NCBI RefSeq assembly: GCF_013409625.1
Contig: NZ_JACCBF010000001.1
Coordinates: forward strand, 1,546,001 to 1,610,000
Origin: Nocardioides kongjuensis
GTDB taxonomy: Bacteria; Actinomycetota; Actinomycetes; Propionibacteriales; Nocardioidaceae
DNA: 64,000 nt
Direction: 5' to 3'
Shown here: positions 7,902-16,014 of the stretch, piece by piece
Layout: the number at the start of each line of letters is the position of its first letter
Numbering within the stretch: the first letter of the stretch is position 1
Program-made: the position numbers and the translations under genes
Notes under the pieces: model-generated
Told to the model about the DNA's origin: nothing
The model's database searches: none
What the model saw: the letters and a program-made list of their open reading frames with translations, nothing else

Positions 7902-9395
7902 TCAGGGCAGCAGCGCGGCCGCCGGCCCCTGCAGCCCGACGGCGAAGAAGCCCTCGTCCAGGTCGGTGTACCAGACCTGCCGGTGCTCGACGTCCCAGGC
8001 GGGCTGCGACAGCGCGGCGCCGCCGTTGGGACCGGGCTCGTTGAAGTAGCCGACCTCGCGGGGGTGCGCCAGGTCCGAGATGTCGAAGAGCCGCAGGCCG
8101 GAGCCGATCATCGAGCAGCCGGCGATCCGCGGCTCGTCGCGCGTCGGCAGGGAGCAGTAGTGGCCGGTGTAGCTGCGCACGATCATCCGCGCTCCCGGGT
8201 CGTCCATCACGTCGGCGCGCAGCAGCGGGTCGTGGACCTCGAGGCGGACGTTCGACACGACGTACGGCGCCCGCGGGTCGGTCACGTCGATGATCCGGGC
8301 CGCACCGACCGGGCTCCTCGGCGAGTTGATCCGCGAGAAGTCGCCGAACAGGTCGCTGAACTCGTCGACCTCGAGGACGTACTGTCGCCCGTCGCGGGTG
8401 AACGGCTCGGCGACCTGCGGGATCGAGGACTCGTCCCAGCTCAGCCGGGAGAGGGTGCGGATCGCGGGGTTCGCGCGCCGGTCCTGGACGTCGGACACGT
8501 CGAGGACGTCGAGGCCGGCGCCCTCGAGCAGGCCGCCGGTCAGGATGCTGGGGCTGCCGATGTTGGCGACGTACATGGTGCGGCCGTCGTCGGACAGGCG
8601 CAGCCCGTGGTAGACGACGCCGGTCCTCGTCTTCAGCACCCGCGGTCGCCGCGGGTCGGCCAGGTCGATCGCCGTGAGCGTGAAGCCCGCGGCTCCGGCG
8701 GTCCAGAAGGTCTTCCCGTCGGGAGCGAACCCGCTCTCGTGGCCCATCACGCCGGACAGGGTCGTCGACATCAGCCGCGGGTGACGGCAGTCCTGGCTGG
8801 CGTCGTACACGTCGAGGACGCCCGGCGCCGTGGCCAGGGTTCCCATGACCGCCGCGACCAGGCCGCGCTCCTGGTTGACCAGCAGCGACTCGTGCGGCTG
8901 GAGCATCGCCGGCGTGACCAGGTTGGCCGTCCTGACCGGGTGCGCCGGGTCGGTCATGTCGAGCACGACGACGCCGAGGCCGGCACCGCCGGTCAGCAGC
9001 CCCGGCAGGTTGAGGCCGACCATCATCGCCGAGTCGTAGTAGGCGCAGGTGCGGCCGGTGACGTCGGTGTAGCGCTGCACCTTGTAGCCGCCCGAGCCGA
9101 GCTGGGAGCGCTTGCCGTGGTGCCCGACCTCGACGGTGTTGCAGCGGTAGCCCTGGGCCGCCCGGCCCGAGGCGTAGTCGGCGGCCGGGACGCGACCCTG
9201 CTGCGCGGTCTCCGGCAGGTCGCCGTCGGCGCACGTCGCCCTCGGCACACCGCCCAGGGACAGGTCGGCCTGCGACGACCCGGCCGTCGCCACCGCGCCC
9301 GCGAGCACCAGCGTGGCCGCGACCGCGGCGAGCCCCAGCCGGCGTAGGGCCCGCGGCCCTCGGTCCGCGCGGTCGATCGCGTCCTCGTGCACCAT
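7902..9395 (-). CDS. Secreted LVIVD-repeat beta-propeller protein
   Basis: About 497 aa. The N-terminal signal is charged then hydrophobic (LGLAAVAATLVLAGAVATAGSSQA), so the protein is exported. The mature part has about six LVIVD-like units, each with a hydrophobic strand then D-x-[SA/TD]-P (for example VVVLDMTDPAHP, LTAIDLADPRRP, ARIIDVTDPRAP, LRLFDISDLAHP), predicting a beta-propeller. Several Cys suggest disulfides. The start at 9395 is favoured by a G-rich stretch just upstream; 9407 is an alternative. The family has no fixed enzymatic role; it may be a binding scaffold. It converges on fadD17 with no gap. Confidence 0.82.
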   Translation of the reverse strand: MVHEDAIDRADRGPRALRRLGLAAVAATLVLAGAVATAGSSQADLSLGGVPRATCADGDLPETAQQGRVPAADYASGRAAQGYRCNTVEVGHHGKRSQLGSGGYKVQRYTDVTGRTCAYYDSAMMVGLNLPGLLTGGAGLGVVVLDMTDPAHPVRTANLVTPAMLQPHESLLVNQERGLVAAVMGTLATAPGVLDVYDASQDCRHPRLMSTTLSGVMGHESGFAPDGKTFWTAGAAGFTLTAIDLADPRRPRVLKTRTGVVYHGLRLSDDGRTMYVANIGSPSILTGGLLEGAGLDVLDVSDVQDRRANPAIRTLSRLSWDESSIPQVAEPFTRDGRQYVLEVDEFSDLFGDFSRINSPRSPVGAARIIDVTDPRAPYVVSNVRLEVHDPLLRADVMDDPGARMIVRSYTGHYCSLPTRDEPRIAGCSMIGSGLRLFDISDLAHPREVGYFNEPGPNGGAALSQPAWDVEHRQVWYTDLDEGFFAVGLQGPAAALLP

Positions 9396-9511
9396 GGCGA
9401 CCCCCATGTCGTCGTCGGTACGACGGCCCCCGGCCGCCGAGTGCGCCCACCCTCGCACGGCACCAGCGGCTCCGTCGAGCACCGCGTGGTCGTCGTCGCT
9501 AGCCTGCGGGT

Positions 9512-10150
9512 ATGGACCACGCCTCCTTCGTCGACGCCGCCCGGATCGCCCTCGACCTCGCCTCGACCACCGAGGTCAAGGCCGGTTGGTTCGAGGAGAG
9601 CTCGTGCGCCGGCATGACGGTGGGCGGACTGGCGCACCACCTCGTCCAGCAGGCCGGCAACACGGTGCGCCTGCTCGAGCTGGAGCCGGTCGCGGAGCCT
9701 GCGATCCCGCTGCTCGAGCACTACGCCCGCGCGGCCTGGGTCGAGGCAGCACCCGACGACGAGGTGAACGTGTCCGTGCGTGAAGGTGCCGATGCTGCCG
9801 CCGCGGCCGGCCCCGACGACGTGATCGCCCACGGCACGGCAGCACTCGAGCGCCTGCCCGCGCTGCTCCGGGAGCACCACCACCGGATCCCGGACCAGGT
9901 CCGGATCCCCTGGCAGGGCTGGTCGCTCAGCACCGGCGACTTCCTGGTGACCCGGGCGATGGAGATCGTCGTGCACGCCGACGACCTCGCGAGCAGCGTC
10001 GGCCTCGACACCCCGGAGTTCCCGGACGACGTCGTCGCCGACGTCCTCGCCCTGCTCAGCGGCGTCGCGGTGCGTCGCCACGGGCAGGCCGCCGTCGTGC
10101 GGGCGCTCAGCCGGCCGCAGCGGGCGCCCGAGAGCGTCTCGGCCTTCTGA
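9512..10150 (+). CDS. Mycothiol-dependent maleylpyruvate isomerase-like (DinB-fold) protein
   Basis: A 212-aa protein of the MDMPI N-terminal / DinB-like four-helix type. It has a conserved early helix and a TVGGLAHHLVQQAGN motif containing the first metal-ligand His pair, then VTRAMEIVVHADDLA near the C-terminal side with the second His. Family members use mycothiol and a divalent metal for isomerase or transferase reactions; the substrate here is unknown. It is a single gene, divergent from the LVIVD protein. Confidence 0.75.
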   Translation: MDHASFVDAARIALDLASTTEVKAGWFEESSCAGMTVGGLAHHLVQQAGNTVRLLELEPVAEPAIPLLEHYARAAWVEAAPDDEVNVSVREGADAAAAAGPDDVIAHGTAALERLPALLREHHHRIPDQVRIPWQGWSLSTGDFLVTRAMEIVVHADDLASSVGLDTPEFPDDVVADVLALLSGVAVRRHGQAAVVRALSRPQRAPESVSAF

Positions 10151-10165
10151 GGCGCACGGAGGTCC

Positions 10166-10819
10166 TCACCCGGTGTAGGGGATCTCCGCGCTCCAGTCGG
10201 CCTCGTCCTGGTCGATCGCGACCCGCAGCGCCCGCGCGACGTTGTCGGGGGCGAACGGGCCCTCCTTCTTGAGCAGGCCGCGCACGGTCACCGAGACCGC
10301 GCGGATGCCGTCGCCCTTCAAGGTGGCGTCGATGCTGCGGACGAGGTTCTGCACCCCGGCCTTCTGCACGCCCAGCGAGGCGGCGCCGAACCACGGCGAG
10401 TCGGCCGCCATGCTGCCGGTGACGGTGATCCGGCCGCCCGGGCCCATGAACGGACGGGCAGCCTGGACGAGCGACAGCAGCGCGCCGACGCCGAGCCGGA
10501 CGTCCTCGAGCAGCTCGTCGGGAGTCAGGCTCAGCGGATCCTTCTCGCGGTACGCCGACGGGTTGAAGTGCACGACGTCGAGGTGCCCGACGTGCTCCCC
10601 CATCCTCGTCACCGCAGCACGGGTGGCCGCGTCGTCGGTGAGGTCGACGACCGCCGACCCGGCGACGGCGCCGGCGGCCTCGACCTCGCTGCGCAGCTGC
10701 GTCAGCACGTCCTCCTCGGCGCCGAGCAGGCCGACCGAGCCGCCCTCTGCGGCGTAGAGGCGGGCGAGCGAGCCGCTCACCCCGGGGCCGGCTCCGGCGA
10801 TCAGCACGTTGCGAGTCAT
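10166..10819 (-). CDS. Short-chain dehydrogenase-like protein lacking the catalytic Tyr
   Basis: A 217-aa Rossmann protein with the SDR nucleotide motif GAGPGVSGSLA at residues 9-19. The usual NNAG is replaced by HFNPS (84-88). S136 and K153 sit where the SDR active Ser and Lys fall, but the YxxxK Tyr is Leu (L149). Loss of that Tyr normally abolishes classical SDR chemistry, so this may be a binding protein or use other chemistry. It is transcribed alone. Confidence 0.8.
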   Translation of the reverse strand: MTRNVLIAGAGPGVSGSLARLYAAEGGSVGLLGAEEDVLTQLRSEVEAAGAVAGSAVVDLTDDAATRAAVTRMGEHVGHLDVVHFNPSAYREKDPLSLTPDELLEDVRLGVGALLSLVQAARPFMGPGGRITVTGSMAADSPWFGAASLGVQKAGVQNLVRSIDATLKGDGIRAVSVTVRGLLKKEGPFAPDNVARALRVAIDQDEADWSAEIPYTG

Positions 10820-10893
10820 GGCACCAACCTAGTGCCGCACCCGGTACGGACCCCGGGATCGGTGCCGGAGCGTCACCGTCGCGAAACACTGCC

Positions 10894-10903
10894 GTGACGT
10901 CAC
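10894..10903. promoter_or_regulatory. Palindrome GTGACGTCAC upstream of the ATP-grasp operon
   Basis: A perfect 10-bp palindrome 18 nt before the ATP-grasp start, in the divergent gap with the SDR gene. It could be an operator; no protein can be assigned. Confidence 0.35.
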
Positions 10904-10920
10904 CTTCCTAGCGTGCGGCC

Positions 10921-12519
10921 ATGACAACGGCGGTGGGCTGGGCCCCCGACCACGGGGCGGCCGCGTACGACGAGATGCACGACGGGACCGGGGTGCGCCC
11001 CGAGTACGACGCGTTGCAGGCCTCGCTCGACGCGCTCGACGGCACCGACCTGCGCTCGCGGATCGACACGCTCGCGGCGTCGTACCTCGACCAGGGCGTC
11101 ACCTTCGACATCGGCGGCGAGGAGCGAGCGTTCCCGATCGACATCCTGCCGAGGATCATCAGCGCGGACGCCTGGCACCGGATCGATGCCGGCGTGCAGC
11201 AGCGGGTGCGCGCCCTCGAGGCGTTCCTGGCCGACGCGTACGGCGTCGGCCGGGTCTTCGCCGACGGCGTCGTCCCCCGCAGCGCCGTCGTGTCCTCGGG
11301 CGCGTTCAACCGGGAGGCGGCCGGGATCGCGCCCGTCAACGGGGTCCGCTGCCACGTCGCGGGCATCGACCTGATCCGCGACGAGCAGGGCCGGTTCCTC
11401 GTGCTGGAGGACAACGTGCGGGTCCCGTCCGGCGTCTCCTACGTGATGACGAACCGACGGGCGATCGGCGCGGTGCTGCCGGAGGCGATGTCCGCCCACC
11501 GGATCCGGCCGGTCGCGGGCTACCCGCAGGCCCTGCTCGCAGCCCTCCGCGCGGCGGCACCGGCCGGCGTCACGGACCCGACCGTCGTGGTGCTGACCCC
11601 CGGCGTCCACAACAGCGCCTACTTCGAGCACGCGTTGCTGGCGCGGACCATGGGGGTGGAGCTGGTCGAGGGCCGCGACCTCGAGTGCCGCCGCGGCCGG
11701 GTGCTGATGCGCAGCACCAGGGGCCTGGAGCCGGTGCACGTCATCTACCGGCGGGTGGACGACGAGTTCCTGGACCCCGTGCAGTTCCGGGCCGACTCGA
11801 TGCTCGGCTGCCCCGGCCTGGTCAATGCCGCACGAGCCGGCAACGTGACCCTGGCCAACGCGATCGGCAACGGCATCGCCGACGACAAGCTCATCTACAC
11901 CTACGTGCCCGACCTGATCCGCTACTACCTGGCCGAGGAGCCGCTGCTCCCCAACGTCGACACCTGGCGCCTCGCCGACGAGACCGCGCGCGAGGAGGTG
12001 CTGGACCGCCTCGGCGAGCTCGTGCTCAAGCCGGTGGACGGCTCGGGCGGCAAGGGCATCGTGATCGGGCCGGCCGCCTCCCGCGTCGAGCTCGACCAGC
12101 TGCGCGCCGACATCTGCTCCCGGCCCCGGGCGTGGATCGCCCAGCCGGTGGTCAGCCTGTCGACCGTCCCCACCTACGCCGACGGCGCGATGCGCCCACG
12201 TCACGTCGATCTGCGGCCGTTCGCGGTCAACGACGGCGACCGGGTGTGGGTGCTGCCGGGCGGGCTGACCCGGGTCGCGCTGCCGGAGGGTGAGCTGATC
12301 GTGAACTCCTCGCGCGGCGGCGGGTCCAAGGACACCTGGGTGCTGGCCGGCCGGACCCGTGACGGCTCGACCGAGCGCGCCGTTCCCCACAGCGGCACGG
12401 CGCCGGCGGAGCCGACGCCCCAGGTCGCTGGGCCGGCACTCAGCGACCTCACCGGCCGGCAGGCACAGCAGGAGCAGCAGCAGCAGGCCGGTCCGCTGCC
12501 CGGGGAGGCGTCGTGCTGA
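10921..12519 (+). CDS. Circularly permuted ATP-grasp protein
   Basis: A 532-aa member of the circularly permuted ATP-grasp type 2 family. The sequence shows the family's N-terminal YDEMHD start, a central FLVLEDNVRVPSGVSYVMTNR motif, LANAIGNGIADDKLIYTYVPDLIRYYL, and a glycine-rich ATP loop (VLKPVDGSGGKGIVIG), followed by RPFAVNDGD. ATP-grasp proteins ligate carboxylates to amines. This family is typically coded with Alpha-E and transglutaminase-like proteins and is predicted (Iyer, Aravind and co-workers) to make or attach a peptide. The last 40 residues form an unusual Gln-rich tail. The stop overlaps the Alpha-E start. Confidence 0.88.
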   Translation: MTTAVGWAPDHGAAAYDEMHDGTGVRPEYDALQASLDALDGTDLRSRIDTLAASYLDQGVTFDIGGEERAFPIDILPRIISADAWHRIDAGVQQRVRALEAFLADAYGVGRVFADGVVPRSAVVSSGAFNREAAGIAPVNGVRCHVAGIDLIRDEQGRFLVLEDNVRVPSGVSYVMTNRRAIGAVLPEAMSAHRIRPVAGYPQALLAALRAAAPAGVTDPTVVVLTPGVHNSAYFEHALLARTMGVELVEGRDLECRRGRVLMRSTRGLEPVHVIYRRVDDEFLDPVQFRADSMLGCPGLVNAARAGNVTLANAIGNGIADDKLIYTYVPDLIRYYLAEEPLLPNVDTWRLADETAREEVLDRLGELVLKPVDGSGGKGIVIGPAASRVELDQLRADICSRPRAWIAQPVVSLSTVPTYADGAMRPRHVDLRPFAVNDGDRVWVLPGGLTRVALPEGELIVNSSRGGGSKDTWVLAGRTRDGSTERAVPHSGTAPAEPTPQVAGPALSDLTGRQAQQEQQQQAGPLPGEASC

Positions 12520-13439
12520 GCCGGATCGCGGAGTCGCTCTTCTGGATCGGGCGCTACATCGAGCGCGCGGACGACACCGCGCGGATCCTCGACGTGCAGA
12601 CCCAGCTGGTCCTCGAGGACCCGACGTCCAACGAGTCGACGACCTGCCGTGCGGTGCTCTCGATCATGGGCGCGGAGCCACCGCCCGGCGACGAGCTCGA
12701 CATCGCCCGGCTGATCGACCTCCTGGCCCACGACCAGTCCTCGCCGGAGTCGATCGCGGCCTGCCTGCAGGCGGCCCGCGAGAGTGCCAGCCGGGCCCGT
12801 GAGACGTTGTCCGAGCCGCTGTGGGTCGCCATCAACCGGACCTACCTGGCCATCGACTCCGGCGCGTTCCGGGCGATGCGCCGCGACCGCGGGCTGCGCT
12901 GGGTGCGCGACCAGGCGGCGCTGATCAACGGCACCGCGGACGCCACGATGACCCGCGACGAGGGGTGGCAGTTCTTCGTCCTCGGCCGCACCCTCGAACG
13001 GGCCGACATGACCGCCCGGCTGCTCGCCAGCGCGGCGCTGTCCCCCGGCCACGCCTGGACCAGCACACTGCGGGCCTGCGGCGCCCACGAGGCGTTCCTC
13101 CGGGCGCGGCGGGGCCTGGAGACCGATCGCGAGGTCGTCGAGTTCCTGCTGCTGGACCGCCTCTTCCCGGGCGCGGTCGCCTACGCCGTCACCAGCGCCG
13201 AGCGCTGCCTGAGCGACCTGGAGGCGACTGCCCACCGCAGCGACGTCGACGGCGACGCGCGCCGGATCCTGGGGCGGGCCCGCTCCGAGCTGGAGTACCG
13301 CTCGGTCACCGACCTGCTCGAGGACCTTCCCGGGGCGATGGACCGGTTCCAGCGCGCCTGCGCCGCAGCGACCGACGCCATCACCCGCCACTTCTTCGCG
13401 GGGTCCGAGGCGCTCGCCTGGCACGGACACCGACAGTGA
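12513..13439 (+). CDS. Alpha-E domain protein
   Basis: A 308-aa all-helical protein starting MLSRIAESLFWIGRYIERADDTARIL, the signature opening of the Alpha-E (DUF403) family, with the matching LGRTLERADMTARLL repeat in the middle. It starts with GTG inside the ATP-grasp stop region, preceded by GGGGAGG, so translation is coupled. The function is unknown; it always accompanies the circularly permuted ATP-grasp protein and is thought to act in the same ligation system. Confidence 0.88.
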   Translation: MLSRIAESLFWIGRYIERADDTARILDVQTQLVLEDPTSNESTTCRAVLSIMGAEPPPGDELDIARLIDLLAHDQSSPESIAACLQAARESASRARETLSEPLWVAINRTYLAIDSGAFRAMRRDRGLRWVRDQAALINGTADATMTRDEGWQFFVLGRTLERADMTARLLASAALSPGHAWTSTLRACGAHEAFLRARRGLETDREVVEFLLLDRLFPGAVAYAVTSAERCLSDLEATAHRSDVDGDARRILGRARSELEYRSVTDLLEDLPGAMDRFQRACAAATDAITRHFFAGSEALAWHGHRQ

Positions 13440-13462
13440 CCCGCCCCCGTGTCCCACCGCCC

Positions 13463-13504
13463 GTGACGAACCGACCGTGACGAACCGACCGTGAGGAACC
13501 GACC
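13463..13504 (+). repeat. Three tandem 14-bp repeats placing the transglutaminase start
   Basis: GTGACGAACCGACC occurs at 13463-13476 and 13477-13490; GTGAGGAACCGACC at 13491-13504; the GTG start follows at 13505. Only the third copy has the C-to-G change that makes GAGGAA, a usable ribosome binding site. Confidence 0.85.
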
Positions 13505-14344
13505 GTGCAGCTGCACATCGACCACGTGACCGGCTTCGAGTACGACGGCCTGGTCAGCGCGTCGTACAACGAGGCCCGGATGACCCCGCAGAGCGCCGCC
13601 CACCAGACCGTCACCCACTCGGCCGTCGAGGTGGCACCGCACCCGTGGGCACAGTCCTACCGGGACTACTGGGGCACGATGGTGACGGCCTTCGAGGTGC
13701 TCGCACCGCACCGCGAGCTCACGGTGACCGCGACCTCGGTGGTCCGCACCGAGCCGGCCCCGGTCCGTGCCGGCGCCGTGGCGACGACCTGGGACGACCT
13801 GGCCGTCGGGGACGACGACCTCACGGAGTTCCTCACGCTGAGCGACCGGGTCCGGCCGCCCGAGGACCTCACCGGTCGGACCGCGGCGCTCGTGGCCGAC
13901 GGAGCGACCCCGGCCGACGTGGCCGAGGAGGTGTTCCGTCTCGTCCACGACGAGGTCGAGTACCGGCCCGGCTCCACCGACGTGCACGCCGAGGCGGCGA
14001 CCGCGTGGCGGCAGCGCAGCGGCGTGTGCCAGGACATCGCGCACCTCGCGATCGGGGCTCTGCGAGCAGCGGGCGTCCCGTGCCGGTACGTCTCCGGCTA
14101 CCTGCTGCCGAACCCGGATCCCGTCGTGGGCGAGGAGACGCACGGCGAGTCGCACGCCTGGCTGGAGTGGTGGGCCGACGGCTGGCACGCCTTCGACCCC
14201 ACCAACGACCTCCCCCCGGGAGAGCGGCACGTGGTCGTCGCAGCCGGCCGCGACTACGCCGACGTCCGTCCGCTGAGCGGCATCTACACCGGGGCCGGTA
14301 CGTCGCGGATGTTCGTCGACGTCCGGATCACCCGGCTCGCCTGA
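13505..14344 (+). CDS. Transglutaminase-like cysteine protease family protein
   Basis: A 279-aa protein with the N-terminal beta domain common to the bacterial transglutaminase-like family, then the papain-like core. The candidate triad is Cys in RSGVCQDIAHLA, His in GESHAWLEWW and Asp in AFDPTND. There is no signal peptide, so it is cytoplasmic. As third gene of the ATP-grasp/Alpha-E/transglutaminase set it is predicted to cleave or transfer the peptide bond made by the ligase. The GTG start is fixed by the third 14-bp repeat. Confidence 0.88.
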   Translation: MQLHIDHVTGFEYDGLVSASYNEARMTPQSAAHQTVTHSAVEVAPHPWAQSYRDYWGTMVTAFEVLAPHRELTVTATSVVRTEPAPVRAGAVATTWDDLAVGDDDLTEFLTLSDRVRPPEDLTGRTAALVADGATPADVAEEVFRLVHDEVEYRPGSTDVHAEAATAWRQRSGVCQDIAHLAIGALRAAGVPCRYVSGYLLPNPDPVVGEETHGESHAWLEWWADGWHAFDPTNDLPPGERHVVVAAGRDYADVRPLSGIYTGAGTSRMFVDVRITRLA

Positions 14345-14359
14345 GCCGACAGCCCCGGA

Positions 14360-14860
14360 CTACCCCGCGCACTCGTCGAGGTCGGTGCGCGCCACGACGT
14401 CGCCGTCGCGGACGACGACCTGGCCGGGAGCAAGCGACGCGAGCTGGGCCGGGCTGAAGGAGACCTGCGTGGCCTCGGCGTCCGCGCCGGAGCGAGCTGC
14501 GGTGACCACGTACGTCCGGTCGTCGGCGAGCGTGAGCGCCTCCGGCCCGTTCCAGCCGGCGTTGGCGCCACCGAGGACGAGCTCGACGGTCCCGTCACGC
14601 CCGCTCGTGGCCCGCCAGGTCCCGATGACCGGGTTCGGCTCGTCGTCGGCCAGCCCGGTGCGGTCGCCGGAGAGCTGGATCGTGTCGACCTCGCCGTCGC
14701 ACACCCGGACGACCGCGACCGGGCGGCCGTCCTCGTCGAGGGTGACGGCCGTCGTACCGATGACGTCAGCGGAGACGGCGTTGCCGCAGGCGCCCAGGGC
14801 GGTGACGGCGGGTGCGAGGGTGAGAGCGATGAGGGCACGAGTGCGCAGGAGCGGGGTCAT
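14360..14860 (-). CDS. Putative lipoprotein
   Basis: A 166-aa protein with a lipoprotein signal: a basic start, a hydrophobic stretch and the lipobox ALGAC with C25. The mature part is beta-rich (AVTLDEDGRPVAVVRVCDG, TYVVTAARSG) with two further Cys, one in the penultimate positions (DECAG). Likely exported and membrane-anchored. The function is unknown. Confidence 0.7.
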   Translation of the reverse strand: MTPLLRTRALIALTLAPAVTALGACGNAVSADVIGTTAVTLDEDGRPVAVVRVCDGEVDTIQLSGDRTGLADDEPNPVIGTWRATSGRDGTVELVLGGANAGWNGPEALTLADDRTYVVTAARSGADAEATQVSFSPAQLASLAPGQVVVRDGDVVARTDLDECAG

Positions 14861-14907
14861 GCCCCGATCCTGCGCACCCGTGCTCGGCTGCGGTTGAGTA
14901 CGCGGCC

Positions 14908-16014
14908 TCAGATCCCGGCGATGCCGTCGAGCTTCTTGACGGTCGCCTCGAACTCGGCGACCAGGTCGGCGACGACCTCGGCGACCGGGCGGACCTCGTT
15001 CATCCGGCCGACGATCTGACCGATCGGCATGGAGATCACGTCGGGGTCGCCGGACGCGTTGATCCGGTTGTGGGCGTCGGCGACGAGGAGGTTCTGCAGC
15101 GGCATCGGCAGCGGCGCGGGCGCCCCCTCCTCCGACCAGGCCTCCGTCCACCTGGTCTTGAGCAGGCGGGCCGGCTTGCCGGTGTAGATCCGGGTGCGCA
15201 CCGTGTCGGACGAGGTGGCCCGCAGGAATGCGGTCTCCCAGCCCTTGTTGCCGGCGAGGTTGCGGTACTCCTCGGTGCCGAGCCAGATCGAGCCGGTCCA
15301 CACGCCCTGCGCGCCGAGGGCCAGCGAAGCAGCGATCTGCCGGCCGGAGCCGATGCCACCGGCACCGAGGACCGGTACGTCCGGGCCGACGGCGTCGACG
15401 ATGTCGGGAGTCAGGACCATGCTGGCGATCTCGCCGGTGTGACCACCGGCCTCGTAGCCCTGGGCGATGATGATGTCGACGCCGTTGGCGACGTGGCTCA
15501 GCGCGTGCTTCGGCGCCCCGGCCAGCGCCGCGACCTTGAGCCCGGCCTCGTGGCACTGCTCGATCACGTCGACCGGCGGCGAGCCGAGCGCGTTGGCGAT
15601 GAGCACCGGGCGGTGCTGCAGCGCGACGTCGACGTGGGAGCGGGCGACGGAGTGCAGCCAGCCGAGGACGCCCTCCCGCCCCTCGCCCTCCGGAAGCGGC
15701 GGGACGCCGAGCTTGAGGAGGGTCTCGTCGACGAACTTCTTGTGGTCCTCGGGGATGTACGACGACAGGTCGGCCGAGGTGCCCTCGGTGGGGATCTTCA
15801 TCGGCATGACCACGTCGACGCCGTAGGGCTTGCCGTCGGTGTTCTCGTCCATCCAGGTCAGGACGCGGTCGAGCTCGTCGGTGTCGTTGAACCGGACGCA
15901 TCCCAGCACGCCCAGGCCTCCGGCTCGCGAGACCGCGGCCGCGACGTGCTCGGACGGGGTGAAGGCGAAGATCGGGTACTCGATGCCGAAGGCATCGCAC
16001 AGGGCGGTGTGCAT
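14908..16014 (-). CDS. Nitronate monooxygenase-like FMN oxidoreductase
   Basis: A 368-aa TIM-barrel flavoprotein of the nitronate monooxygenase / 2-nitropropane dioxygenase group. It shows AGGLGVLG near residue 33, the flavin and phosphate motifs AQGYEAGGHTGEI, PVLGAGGIGSGRQIAASLALGAQGVWTGS, and a conserved His in the middle. The ATG overlaps the fadD19 stop (TGATG), so it belongs to the fadD19 operon and the KstR regulon. The steroid-ring enzyme IpdC is in the same superfamily, but this protein differs from Rv3553, so it may act on the side chain or on another enoyl-CoA. The substrate is not known. Confidence 0.83.
   Translation of the reverse strand: MHTALCDAFGIEYPIFAFTPSEHVAAAVSRAGGLGVLGCVRFNDTDELDRVLTWMDENTDGKPYGVDVVMPMKIPTEGTSADLSSYIPEDHKKFVDETLLKLGVPPLPEGEGREGVLGWLHSVARSHVDVALQHRPVLIANALGSPPVDVIEQCHEAGLKVAALAGAPKHALSHVANGVDIIIAQGYEAGGHTGEIASMVLTPDIVDAVGPDVPVLGAGGIGSGRQIAASLALGAQGVWTGSIWLGTEEYRNLAGNKGWETAFLRATSSDTVRTRIYTGKPARLLKTRWTEAWSEEGAPAPLPMPLQNLLVADAHNRINASGDPDVISMPIGQIVGRMNEVRPVAEVVADLVAEFEATVKKLDGIAGI

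Noticed and set aside
13463..13504. Tandem 14-bp repeats as a possible CRISPR
   Set aside because: Units are directly adjacent with no spacers, and there are only three.
14908..16014. Assignment of the flavoprotein as IpdC
   Set aside because: The sequence differs from Rv3553-type IpdC in length and in key stretches, so only the superfamily is given.
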